This document shows, piece by piece, positions 1 to 7,721 of a DNA stretch of 13,860 nucleotides. Each line of letters starts with the position of its first letter. Position 1 is the stretch's first letter. The position numbers were made by a program, and so were the translations under genes. The notes below the pieces were generated by a model. The model saw nothing but the letters and a program-made list of their open reading frames with translations. It was not told the origin of the DNA and made no database searches. This DNA comes from Gammaproteobacteria bacterium (lineage in GTDB: Bacteria; Pseudomonadota; Gammaproteobacteria; SZUA-152): NCBI GenBank assembly GCA_030599435.1, contig JAUVNZ010000015.1, forward strand, positions 1 through 13,860. The letters are read 5' to 3'.

Positions 1-846
1 AAGGGTGGTTCCGAGAAGATGGGTATAGCTATCGGCAAAATGATTCAGGAAGATCCTTCATTCCGAGTTGAGACAGACCAGGATAGTGGTGAAACCATCC
101 TCAAGGGAATGGGTGAGCTGCATCTGGATATCAAGGTCGACATTCTCAAACGTACTCATGGTATTGAGCTGGAAGTGGGTGAACCACAGGTGGCTTACCG
201 TGAAACCATTACACAGAGAGTTGAAGACAGCTACACCCATAAGAAACAATCGGGTGGTGCGGGTCAATTCGGTAAAATCGATTACATTATGGAACCCGCT
301 GAACCAGGTTCAGGCTTTGAATTTGAATCTAAAGTGACGGGTGGTAACGTGCCCAGAGAATACTGGCCTGCGGTTGAAAAAGGCTTCAAAAACATGCTGG
401 ATCAAGGTGTGCTGGCCGGGTATCCAGTGTTAGATCTCAAGGTTACGTTAATTGACGGCGCTTTTCATGCGGTTGACTCCTCAGCAGTGGCTTTTGAAAC
501 TGCCGCTAAAGCAGCCTTCCGCCAAACCATGCCTAAAGCGGGTGCTCAGATCATCGAGCCCATTATGAAGGTAGATGTATTTACACCTGAAGATCATGTG
601 GGTGATGTGATTGGTGACCTTAATCGTCGCCGTGGCATGATTAAATCTCAGGAAGCGGGTGTAACTGGTGTGCGTATTAAGGCAGATTGCCCGCTAAGTG
701 AAATGTTTGGTTACATTGGTGATTTGCGTACTATGACTTCCGGACGTGGTCAGTTCTCTATGGAGTTCTCGCATTACATGCCGTGTCCAAAGAATGTAGC
801 TGAGGAAGTTATCAAAATCGCGGCTGAGAGAAACGCTAAAAAATAA
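1..846 (+). CDS. fusA: Elongation factor G, EF-G2 type (C-terminal part)
   Basis: This is the C-terminal 281 residues of a translational GTPase of the EF-G family, which moves tRNA and mRNA through the ribosome. The frame is open from base 1, so the 5' end, including the GTP-binding domain, lies outside the window. Visible are the end of domain III (a GMGELHLDI motif near residue 37), domain IV with SGGAGQFGK and [16 protein letters not shown], and domain V with [30 protein letters not shown] and a [14 protein letters not shown] end. The wording [14 protein letters not shown] and [13 protein letters not shown] is more like the second EF-G found in many gammaproteobacteria than the copy in the str operon. 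No rpsG or tuf gene lies downstream, and a terminator follows directly, which also fits a stand-alone EF-G2. Whether it acts in elongation or ribosome recycling cannot be told from this part. Confidence 0.95.
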   Translation, partial: KGGSEKMGIAIGKMIQEDPSFRVETDQDSGETILKGMGELHLDIKVDILKRTHGIELEVGEPQVAYRETITQRVEDSYTHKKQSGGAGQFGKIDYIMEPAEPGSGFEFESKVTGGNVPREYWPAVEKGFKNMLDQGVLAGYPVLDLKVTLIDGAFHAVDSSAVAFETAAKAAFRQTMPKAGAQIIEPIMKVDVFTPEDHVGDVIGDLNRRRGMIKSQEAGVTGVRIKADCPLSEMFGYIGDLRTMTSGRGQFSMEFSHYMPCPKNVAEEVIKIAAERNAKK

Positions 847-884
847 TCTTGACGCTTATAAGCGATTGTACATGCTATAAAAAG

Positions 885-917
885 AAAGCCTCAGTCAGAA
901 ATGATTGGGGCTTTTTT
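885..917 (+). terminator. Intrinsic terminator after the EF-G gene
   Basis: A 12-bp stem (AAGCCTCAGTCA at 886-897 pairing with TGATTGGGGCTT at 902-913, with two G-T pairs) closes a GAAA tetraloop and runs into six T residues at 912-917. It starts about 40 bp after the EF-G stop codon. The other strand also ends in a T-rich run, so it may work in both directions. It separates the EF-G gene from the qmcA run. Confidence 0.9.
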
Positions 918-1023
918 GTGAAGCATGCATTTATTAATAAAACGCTTACCAATGTGTATATACAATGTTTGGAACTTGCGTAATATGGGTGCAACATCAT
1001 ACTGGTAACAGGAGACAGTTATT

Positions 1024-1944
1024 ATGATTGAATTTGGTTTTGGAACATTCGCGCTAGTCCTCGTTGGGCTGGCTGTAGCCGTCATATTTGCCGGTGTAAA
1101 AATGGTTCCGCAGGGCTTCCGATATACTGTAGAACGCTTTGGGAAGTTCACGCGGACATTACAACCAGGCCTGCATGTGATCGTACCTGTCGTTGATCGT
1201 ATTGGTCACAAGGTCAATGTGATGGAGCAGGTGCTGGATATCAAACGTCAGGTTGTTATCACTAAAGACAACGCAACAGCCTCAGTGGATGGGGTGCTCT
1301 ATTTTCAGATCATGGATGCCGCCAAGGCTTCCTACGAGGTGAACAATCTCACTTATGCTATTCACAATCTGGGTACGACTAACCTGCGTACCGTGATGGG
1401 CTCAATGGATCTTGATGAGTTGCTGTCGAAACGCGATGAGATTAATGCTCGTCTGTTAGCTGTTATTGATCAGGCGACCAATCCCTGGGGAATTAAAGTC
1501 ACCCGAGTAGAAATCAAGGACATCTCTCCGCCAGAGGATATTCAACAAGCAATGGCCTCACAGATGAAAGCAGAGCGTGAAAAACGTGCGGTGGTGCTTG
1601 AAGCAGAAGGAATTAAACAGGCTGAAATTGAACGCGCTACGGGTGAAAAACAGGCGGCCATACTGGAGGCAGAAGGACGTTTAGAATCAGCAAAACGCGA
1701 CGCAGAGGCACGCGAACGTTTGGCAGAAGCAGAAGCCAAGGCTACAGAAATGGTTTCCAAAGCTATTGTTGCCGGCGACATTAATGCTATTAATTATTTT
1801 ATAGCCCAACGTTATGTGGATGCACTGGAAAAAATGGGGACCGCGGAGAATAGCAAAATGATTTTTATGCCCCTGGAGGCTAGTGGTGTGATTGGTGCTA
1901 TTGGTGGTGTAGCAGACCTTGTTAAAGAGGCGAAGAAGTCATAG
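1024..1944 (+). CDS. qmcA: QmcA-like SPFH/band 7 membrane protein
   Basis: A stomatin/prohibitin-type (SPFH) protein of 306 residues, the usual length for bacterial QmcA (YbbK). Family members form large membrane-anchored oligomers linked to membrane microdomains and to control of membrane proteases; the exact role is poorly known. One N-terminal membrane segment (about residues 5-27) is followed by the SPFH domain (about 28-190: VPQGFRYTVERFGKF, then PGLHVIVPVVDRI) and an Ala/Glu-rich coiled coil (about 185-245). A hydrophobic Gly-rich tail ends it. AGGAG at 1010-1014 is well placed before the ATG. The next gene is an NfeD-family protein, the standard partner, and the two are very likely co-transcribed. 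No convincing promoter was picked out in 918-1023, though TGTATATACA at 955-964 is a perfect 10-bp palindrome. Confidence 0.93.
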   Translation: MIEFGFGTFALVLVGLAVAVIFAGVKMVPQGFRYTVERFGKFTRTLQPGLHVIVPVVDRIGHKVNVMEQVLDIKRQVVITKDNATASVDGVLYFQIMDAAKASYEVNNLTYAIHNLGTTNLRTVMGSMDLDELLSKRDEINARLLAVIDQATNPWGIKVTRVEIKDISPPEDIQQAMASQMKAEREKRAVVLEAEGIKQAEIERATGEKQAAILEAEGRLESAKRDAEARERLAEAEAKATEMVSKAIVAGDINAINYFIAQRYVDALEKMGTAENSKMIFMPLEASGVIGAIGGVADLVKEAKKS

Positions 1945-2006
1945 CCGGAATTATTAGTAAAGAACTATTAGTTAAGAAATATATTGGTCCGGAGGTATTA
2001 ATTATT

Positions 2007-2444
2007 ATGGAATCCATAACATACTGGCACTGGCTTATAGCGGGAGTTGTTTTAATCGTCCTTGAAGTATTTGCGCCAGGTGCTTTTTTCTTATGGCTAG
2101 GTGTATCGGCAGGTGTTGTTGGTATTATTCTCGCAGTGTTCCCCAGTATGGGTTGGGAAAGCCAGTTTTTGATATTTGCGGTAATTTCTATTGTGAGTAT
2201 CGCGGCGTGGAGAATCAGGTTACAGAAACATCCAACACAGTCAGAAGATGATAGCCTAAATACTCGTACCAAAGAATATATAGGCCGCGTTTTTCCTTTA
2301 TCAGAACCAATTGAAAACGGTTACGGGAAAATTCATGTAGATGATTCTTTTTGGCAAGTCAGTGGGCCGGATTGCGAAAAAGGGAAAAAAATCAGGGTGG
2401 TCTCAGTGGATGGTATGGTGTTGAAGGTAGAGCCTGCTGAATAA
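2007..2444 (+). CDS. NfeD-family (YbbJ-like) membrane protein
   Basis: A short NfeD-family protein of 145 residues lacking the ClpP-like protease domain of long NfeD proteins. The first ~70 residues form two or three membrane segments (WHWLIAGVVLIVLEVFAPGA, then two more hydrophobic stretches ending near residue 69). Residues about 85-145 match the soluble NfeD OB-fold domain (EYIGRVFPLSEPIENGYGKI, then a terminal GMVLKVEP strand). A strong ribosome binding site, GGAGGT at 1991-1996, precedes the ATG. NfeD proteins are typically encoded beside SPFH proteins and are thought to help them assemble or act in the membrane. The 62-bp gap to qmcA and shared strand support an operon. Confidence 0.92.
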   Translation: MESITYWHWLIAGVVLIVLEVFAPGAFFLWLGVSAGVVGIILAVFPSMGWESQFLIFAVISIVSIAAWRIRLQKHPTQSEDDSLNTRTKEYIGRVFPLSEPIENGYGKIHVDDSFWQVSGPDCEKGKKIRVVSVDGMVLKVEPAE

Positions 2445-2448
2445 AAAT

Positions 2449-2949
2449 ATGATAGAAGATTTAACTGATCATGTGAAAATTATCGATAAGGTTGAAATGC
2501 CGCATGTCGTAAAATTTGTACTCGATAAATTGTCTAATTATGATGTTCGCCTGCTGGAATCAATTAAATTATTACCGTTGAATAAAAAAGCCTTATTGCA
2601 TGGTTGTTGTACTTATCCAGTAAGAACCAAACCAAGAGCGCGTACTTATAAGAGCGGCTATCGTATTCGAGCCAGCGTCAATATAGACATGTCTCCACCA
2701 TTTGCTTATAACCATTGGGCTAGAATTCCTTCACGAGATTATCAACAAGGCTGGTATTCAGGAGCTAAAGAATTTCGATATGATGATCTGGAGCAAGCAG
2801 CTGTTCATACCTTGTCACATGAAGTATTTCATATGCTGGCGCATTCCAGACAGGTGAAAGAAAAAAATACAGAAGCGAATGCTAACTGGTTTGCTGATTT
2901 TTGGTTGGAAGACTATAGGCAGTGGACTGATATCGAAGACATGAAGTAA
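2449..2949 (+). CDS. Small zincin-like protein with HEVFH motif, function unknown
   Basis: I do not recognise this 166-residue protein as a named family. Its clearest feature is a zinc-protease signature near the C-terminus: H120, then HEVFH at 124-128, H132, and a downstream acid in the TEANANWFADF stretch (E142). This HExxH followed by E-A-N-x-x-F-A resembles the arrangement in ImmA/IrrE-type metallopeptidases, but the rest is not obviously similar and the assignment is inference. The N-terminal half is mixed and soluble, with a Cys pair in HGCCTYP (51-57) and a basic stretch (KPRARTYKSGYRIR). There is no signal peptide or membrane segment. The start lies 4 bp after the nfeD stop with no clear ribosome binding site, so translational coupling to nfeD is likely. 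It converges with the ATPase gene, 22 bp apart, with no visible terminator between. Confidence 0.75.
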   Translation: MIEDLTDHVKIIDKVEMPHVVKFVLDKLSNYDVRLLESIKLLPLNKKALLHGCCTYPVRTKPRARTYKSGYRIRASVNIDMSPPFAYNHWARIPSRDYQQGWYSGAKEFRYDDLEQAAVHTLSHEVFHMLAHSRQVKEKNTEANANWFADFWLEDYRQWTDIEDMK

Positions 2950-2971
2950 GTTAAAAGGACAAAAAGTTTTA

Positions 2972-5698
2972 TCACGGTTGGATAGAATTTAGAGCCCTCA
3001 TTTTTATCACCTTATGAATCTCCATAACAATCAGTAAAACAAGTGCTAGTCCAAGTAATTCAAGCCAATGCATAAATGGCACGGGTTGTATTTGCAGAAC
3101 ATCACTTATCCACGGTGTGTACATTGCTCCAATATGTATTAATTGGGCAGCAGCTGTACCAATGAGGAGCAGAGGATTTCGAAGTGGGCTGTGACGAAAT
3201 GCTGAACGTGTTTCTGAGCGGCTGTTAAACACATGGATATTTTCAAATAGTACCATTAATAAAAGTGTTTCATTCCTGGCTTGCTCAATGCTGACACCAG
3301 TAGAGAGTAAAAATTGAAAAACAAAAAACGCAACACACCCAATAACAACTGCTGATACAACAACTCGCTCTATCATTAGTCGATTAAATATAGATTCCTG
3401 TGGCGATCTAGGTGGTTTCTTCAGTTCATCACCTTCTGCAGGCTCAAATGCCAGGGCGACATCCTGAATTCCATTGGTAACAAGATTTAACCAAAGCAAT
3501 TGCACTGCCAGAAGCGGAAGAGGCTGTCCGGTAAAGAGTGCCAGTGTAAATAGAACCAATTCAGCTGCACCGGTGGAGATAAGTAAAAAAATCACCTTGC
3601 GGACATTTGCGTAGGCAGTACGGCCTTCTTCAATACCTGAGACAAGCGATAAAAAATTATCATCGGTAATAATGATGTCTGCAGTTTCTCTGGCGACGTC
3701 AGTACCCGCTTTCCCCATAGCGACGCCAACCTGTGCGGCTCGCAATGCCGGCGCATCGTTAGCTCCATCACCACTGACTGCTACAAAATGGCCATTGCGT
3801 TGCAGTGATTTAACAATGTCGAGCTTTTGATAGGGTTCGACGCGTGCAAAAACAGGAACATTCCTTATTAGCTGATCAATATCTCCTGATTTGATAGCCT
3901 GTTTTAATTGCGACCCTGTTACGATTTGGTCTTCATGTTCTGCAAGTCCCAGTTCTTTAGCGATAGAAAATGCGGTTTCTGGGTGGTCTCCAGTGACCAT
4001 GGCAACTTTAATGCCGGCATTCAGGGAAAGTGTAATAGCTTCGCGTGCCTCCGAACGCAAAGGGTCTATCATTGCCACAAAGCCAATAAATGTTAAGCCT
4101 GTTAAATGTTCTTCAGAAAATGTCTCCCCCGGTTTAAGCGTATGTACTCCTGCAGCGACTGCAAGCACCCTAAATCCATCTTGGGCAAGTTTGCGTCCCC
4201 TTGATTCCAGTAATTGATGATTAACGGGGATGTTTCCGTCCGGGGCCACCATATTTGTACACATTGGGAGTAATTTGTCCCACGCACCTTTGACATACAT
4301 GTGCTGAGTATCATCAACAGTGTTCAGGCTAGCAGTGAAAAGTCGCTCTGATTCAAAGGGTATGGTGGCTTGTTCAGGGTGTTTATCTAAAACCTCAGCT
4401 TTAACAAACCCGGCTTTATGTGCCATAACCAGTAAAGCAATATCGACTGCATCGCCATGACTGGTCCAGCCACCATCACGTCGCCCAAGAAAACCATCAT
4501 TTGGCAATATGGCCGCCTGACATAATTGTTGCATCAGGTTTTCGCTTTTTTCCTGAGATACATTATTTGGAGAAGTCACTTCACCTTCTGGGATAGTGCC
4601 TTCACCACTTATTTTCCATGGTTCATCACAGAACGGGAAAATAATTTGGCGAACTGTCAGTTGGTTGACCGTTAATGTACCCGTTTTATCGGTAACAATA
4701 TAAGTACAGGAACCTAACGCTTCAACCGCAACAAGGCGCCGGATAATAACGTGGCGCTTTGCCATGCGATTCATGCCAACAGCCAATGCAACGGTAAGTG
4801 CAACTGGTAGACCTTCTGGGATAACAGATACAGCAAGGGCAACGGCAAGCAAAAATATATCGGATAGGGGCATGCCTCGGCTGAATGAAACAGCGGCCAT
4901 AATTAAGGCGGCCACACCAACAATGATAGCAACGCGGTGGGTGAATCGTTCCATTCGTACTAACAAGGGTGCTTTGGGAGGTTGCTTCCCTAATACAGCT
5001 TGTGCCAGACGCCCGAGTTCCGTCGCAAAGGCAGTAGCTACAACGAGGCCTTCTGCTCTTCCTCTATTAACCAGTGTTCCCGCAAAAGCCATATTGCTTC
5101 TGTCGCCAATTGTTGTATCAGCATCATGAAGCGTAGAAGGAATTTTTAAAACAGCCGTTGATTCACCGGTTAATAGTGACTCATCGATTTCCAGATCGTT
5201 GGAAGAAAGAACGCGTATATCAGCTGGAATTCTATCGCCTGACTCAAGAAATAAAATATCACCGGGTACTAGTTGTTTGGAATCGATTTCATAGGCATCA
5301 CCTTCACGCAAAACACGACATCGTGAGGTAACCAGTTTGTTTAGAGCGGTGGCTGCACGCTGGGCAGAAAATTCCTGGGTTGTGCCGATAATTGCGTTTA
5401 TCAGTAGAACTGCAGCAATAAAACCAGCATCAGACCATTCTTCGATGATAATTGATAAAACTGCAGCTGCAACCAGAACATAAATCAGAGGGCTGGTGAA
5501 TTGATGCAGGAATACACTAATGATCCCAGGAGGTTCAGATTGAGGTAGGGTATTATGACCATAGTGTTCCAGACGTTTCGCAGCTTCATGATTTTTGAGC
5601 CCATGGCGAGAAGATTGTAAATATTCAAGGGCTTGCTCACCGGATACGGTATGTGGGCCAGCAGGTATAATGGTGCTAGTGCGTATAGTTTCGACCAT
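2972..5698 (-). CDS. P2-type cation-transporting P-type ATPase
   Basis: A complete P-type ATPase of 908 residues, an inner-membrane pump driven by ATP through a phosphorylated Asp. In order: N-terminal cation-ATPase domain (about 15-85), actuator domain with TGES (177-180), M4 motif PEGLP (294-298), phosphorylation motif DKTGT (337-341, Asp337), nucleotide-binding KGA (470-472), TGD (569-571), GDGANDAP (643-650), and the C-terminal membrane bundle M5-M10. The layout is that of Ca2+/SERCA-like and related P2 pumps. The M4 Glu (E295) and an M8-type Glu (E829 in NSRSET) are present. Two ion-site positions differ from SERCA: G710 where SERCA has N768, and N742 where it has D800 (LVTNGIQD, 739-746). 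The transported ion is therefore uncertain. No strong ribosome binding site is visible before the ATG, though the N-terminus fits the family. Its 5' end is 23 bp from a divergent gene. Confidence 0.93.
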   Translation of the reverse strand: MVETIRTSTIIPAGPHTVSGEQALEYLQSSRHGLKNHEAAKRLEHYGHNTLPQSEPPGIISVFLHQFTSPLIYVLVAAAVLSIIIEEWSDAGFIAAVLLINAIIGTTQEFSAQRAATALNKLVTSRCRVLREGDAYEIDSKQLVPGDILFLESGDRIPADIRVLSSNDLEIDESLLTGESTAVLKIPSTLHDADTTIGDRSNMAFAGTLVNRGRAEGLVVATAFATELGRLAQAVLGKQPPKAPLLVRMERFTHRVAIIVGVAALIMAAVSFSRGMPLSDIFLLAVALAVSVIPEGLPVALTVALAVGMNRMAKRHVIIRRLVAVEALGSCTYIVTDKTGTLTVNQLTVRQIIFPFCDEPWKISGEGTIPEGEVTSPNNVSQEKSENLMQQLCQAAILPNDGFLGRRDGGWTSHGDAVDIALLVMAHKAGFVKAEVLDKHPEQATIPFESERLFTASLNTVDDTQHMYVKGAWDKLLPMCTNMVAPDGNIPVNHQLLESRGRKLAQDGFRVLAVAAGVHTLKPGETFSEEHLTGLTFIGFVAMIDPLRSEAREAITLSLNAGIKVAMVTGDHPETAFSIAKELGLAEHEDQIVTGSQLKQAIKSGDIDQLIRNVPVFARVEPYQKLDIVKSLQRNGHFVAVSGDGANDAPALRAAQVGVAMGKAGTDVARETADIIITDDNFLSLVSGIEEGRTAYANVRKVIFLLISTGAAELVLFTLALFTGQPLPLLAVQLLWLNLVTNGIQDVALAFEPAEGDELKKPPRSPQESIFNRLMIERVVVSAVVIGCVAFFVFQFLLSTGVSIEQARNETLLLMVLFENIHVFNSRSETRSAFRHSPLRNPLLLIGTAAAQLIHIGAMYTPWISDVLQIQPVPFMHWLELLGLALVLLIVMEIHKVIKMRALNSIQP

Positions 5699-5721
5699 AG
5701 TGTTAGTTTAGGTGATTGATG

Positions 5722-6468
5722 ATGAAATGGCAGTGTTTGCGATATATAACAATAAACATAGGATGTTTTATTGTCGCCATTGTTTTATCTGGGTCAGGAG
5801 TTTTAGTCCTGGCTGATGATGCGGCTCCAGGTGAGCCAGAGTCCGTTAAACCAATGACTGAAGAACAAATCGAGGCGTGGTTTAATGATGATTCAGAAGA
5901 AAGGGCATTGGCAGTCAACGAGGGTAAACTAGAGTTTCTTTCAGAAATACCCAATAAACCTGTTCACCACTCACACAATACATTCATTCTTGATAACAAT
6001 AGTTTGCAAACAGGCTGGGTTGAATTAATCCAGTGCCATAGTCAACTTGATGTTGTTCCAGAGGCCCAGATTGTCTACCGATATCGGCAGATGAAAAAAC
6101 TTCGCATTGAATCGTATTCAGGTATTAAGCGAACATGGATAGAAGGTGATAGCGTTCAATTAGAAGACATACAACCAGATGCTAGATTGTGCATCAGGGC
6201 AGAGGTAAGAATTCTGTATTCATCACCTGATGGTAGTTTTGTCCTTAAAAATGGACCTTTTCACCGGAAATTTCTGGATGGTTATTATCCAATGCAGGTA
6301 ACACTGATTGTCCAGTTTCCCGATGAATCAATTCGTTTTAAGTCAGTGACTCCACACAGACAAGCTGGGCTAACGGTAAGACGGGGGAAGGGAAAGCTTA
6401 ATATAAATGCCTGGTTTGAGGGTGAGCTAAGAACAGAGATACGTTTTACGCCAATCGCTTTACAATAG
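5722..6468 (+). CDS. Exported protein of unknown function
   Basis: A 248-residue protein I do not recognise. A basic start (MKWQCLRY) leads into a hydrophobic core (IGCFIVAIVLSGSGVLVLA) and a likely signal peptidase I site after VLA, before DDAAPGEP, so the mature protein should be periplasmic. The mature part begins with an acidic, Pro/Glu-rich linker (EEQIEAWFNDDSEERA), followed by a beta-rich domain with alternating hydrophobic strands (for example QIVYRYRQMKKLRIESYSG and PMQVTLIVQFPDESIRF). Two Cys residues (one in LIQCHSQ, one in ARLCIRAE) could form a disulfide. In-frame TTG 5716, ATG 5719 and ATG 5722 are possible starts; 5722 is chosen because AGGTGA at 5710-5715 is best spaced for it. 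It is divergent from the ATPase gene, so a shared control region is possible but a shared function is only a guess. Confidence 0.8.
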   Translation: MKWQCLRYITINIGCFIVAIVLSGSGVLVLADDAAPGEPESVKPMTEEQIEAWFNDDSEERALAVNEGKLEFLSEIPNKPVHHSHNTFILDNNSLQTGWVELIQCHSQLDVVPEAQIVYRYRQMKKLRIESYSGIKRTWIEGDSVQLEDIQPDARLCIRAEVRILYSSPDGSFVLKNGPFHRKFLDGYYPMQVTLIVQFPDESIRFKSVTPHRQAGLTVRRGKGKLNINAWFEGELRTEIRFTPIALQ

Positions 6469-6488
6469 TAATTTTACATTAGTTAAGA

Positions 6489-7427
6489 TTAGTCAGCGAT
6501 TCGGGTACAGTTACGACCATCATTCTTGGCCTGATACAGGGCTTTATCAGCACGGATGAAAAACCCTTCCTCATCTTCACCATAGTTTAAAGTTGCAATA
6601 CCCAGGCTGACGGTCATTTTAATATTTGAACCTTCACAGCATGATTCCAGTGACTCTATATTTCGACGAATGCGTTCTGCAAGTCGTTTTACGCCACCAA
6701 CCGCTGTTTCTGGTAGTAGAACAACAAATTCTTCACCACCAAACCGGAATATTTGATCAGATAGTCGAATCGTTTCTTCTGCATTGAGAGACAGGGCCTT
6801 TAATAAACAATCGCCTGTAGCATGACCATAGTTATCATTGATTGATTTAAAATGGTCTATGTCAATAATAATCATACCGAGAGCGCGGTCATGTCGGTGA
6901 GCAATGTCGACCTCGCGGCTTAAAGTTTCATCTAAAGCAGCACGGTTACTGATTCCAGTGAGGGCATCTTTATGAGCTGCATGTAGAGCATCTCGATAAA
7001 GGATCGCATTACGCAAAGGATAGATGAGTGTACTGGTTAAATGTTCAAACTCTCTGGATTCTATATCAGTAAATTTGCGTTTGCGCGATATTACTAACGA
7101 ACCAAGAACTTTATCTGTGCTAATGGTCAGTTGATGGTTTAGTTTGTAACGGGCTTTTTTACCAAGGCAAAAATCGAAGGTCTTTTGCTGTGTAGTTTCA
7201 CCCGGGTTGAAGCCTAAAAAATCATGGGGAATGTATGCTTTTATTTCGTCGCTGAATCGACTCAGAATATCTTCAATTGCCAGGCTGCTTTGTAAATTAT
7301 TGGACAAATGCAACAAACGACCAGCATCCCTGAAATCTTCCGATTCCAGTTCAGTTTCGAATAACGGTAGCACGCTGCCAGGAGTAGATGACAGGTTATG
7401 ACTTCGAACTGATATAGGAGTATCCAT
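6489..7427 (-). CDS. Diguanylate cyclase with GAF-like sensor region
   Basis: A GGDEF-domain protein of 312 residues, predicted to make cyclic di-GMP from two GTP. Residues about 35-145 look like a GAF-type sensory domain, without membrane segments, so it should be cytosolic. The GGDEF domain begins near DALTGISNRAALDE (154-167) and shows the metal-binding IIDIDHF (187-193), the active site GGEEF (230-234) and the C-terminal ADKALYQAKNDGRN. RLSD at 221-224 sits five residues before GGEEF, the position of the allosteric I-site RxxD, so product inhibition is likely. All key catalytic residues are present and the enzyme should be active. GAGAG lies about 6 bp before the ATG. A promoter with a Fur-like box sits roughly 60-85 bp upstream. 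It ends 20 bp from the convergent exported-protein gene; no terminator is visible between them. Confidence 0.93.
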   Translation of the reverse strand: MDTPISVRSHNLSSTPGSVLPLFETELESEDFRDAGRLLHLSNNLQSSLAIEDILSRFSDEIKAYIPHDFLGFNPGETTQQKTFDFCLGKKARYKLNHQLTISTDKVLGSLVISRKRKFTDIESREFEHLTSTLIYPLRNAILYRDALHAAHKDALTGISNRAALDETLSREVDIAHRHDRALGMIIIDIDHFKSINDNYGHATGDCLLKALSLNAEETIRLSDQIFRFGGEEFVVLLPETAVGGVKRLAERIRRNIESLESCCEGSNIKMTVSLGIATLNYGEDEEGFFIRADKALYQAKNDGRNCTRIAD

Positions 7428-7483
7428 TTTATCTCTCTATCGTTATCTGTTTTTATTATTAAGCGAAAAACGTGCCAAGTTTT

Positions 7484-7514
7484 ATTATATGCTGATAATT
7501 ATCATTAAAAACAA
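7484..7514 (-). promoter_or_regulatory. Putative promoter with Fur-box-like palindrome for the diguanylate cyclase
   Basis: On the - strand a perfect TATAAT lies at 7489-7484, with a weak TTGTTT -35 candidate at 7514-7509 (19-bp spacing). Between them is the perfect 12-bp palindrome TGATAATTATCA (7493-7504). The 19 bases at 7491-7509 match the classical Fur consensus at 13 of 19 positions by my alignment, including the run AATGATAAT. A repressor bound here would cover the promoter spacer. The region is AT-rich, so chance is a real alternative. The rest of the 294-bp gap 7428-7721 holds only a weak inverted repeat (TTGACACATT at 7626-7635, AATGTCAA at 7647-7654) and no gene. Confidence 0.4.
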
Positions 7515-7721
7515 TAGGATAGAATACTCTGTTTTCAATAATTGACTAAATTTAACACAGATAATGAAAAGAACGGTATTACTTTCTGAAATATTGGTGT
7601 GTACAACCGAATTATAGTCGAACTATTGACACATTGTTCGTGGGAGAATGTCAAAAATCCGTAGCTGCATCAGTAGGTTAACTAAAGAAGAGGGGGATGC
7701 GGATAAAGTCACGGGTGAGCC

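Noticed and set aside
891..1151. 86-codon open frame on the - strand
   Set aside because: It covers the EF-G terminator and the 5' end of qmcA in antisense; no supporting features.
2950..2971. Possible terminator between the convergent zincin-like and ATPase genes
   Set aside because: Only 22 bp, A/T-rich, with no stem-loop that I can find.
4764..5129. 121-codon open frame on the + strand
   Set aside because: Antisense to the P-type ATPase actuator and M4 region, Ala/Thr/Arg-rich shadow translation with no recognisable domain.
7626..7654. Imperfect inverted repeat as a terminator for the SDR/hpn operon
   Set aside because: The stem has a two-base bulge and is about 70 bp past the SDR stop; it lacks a convincing stem plus U-tract in the - direction.
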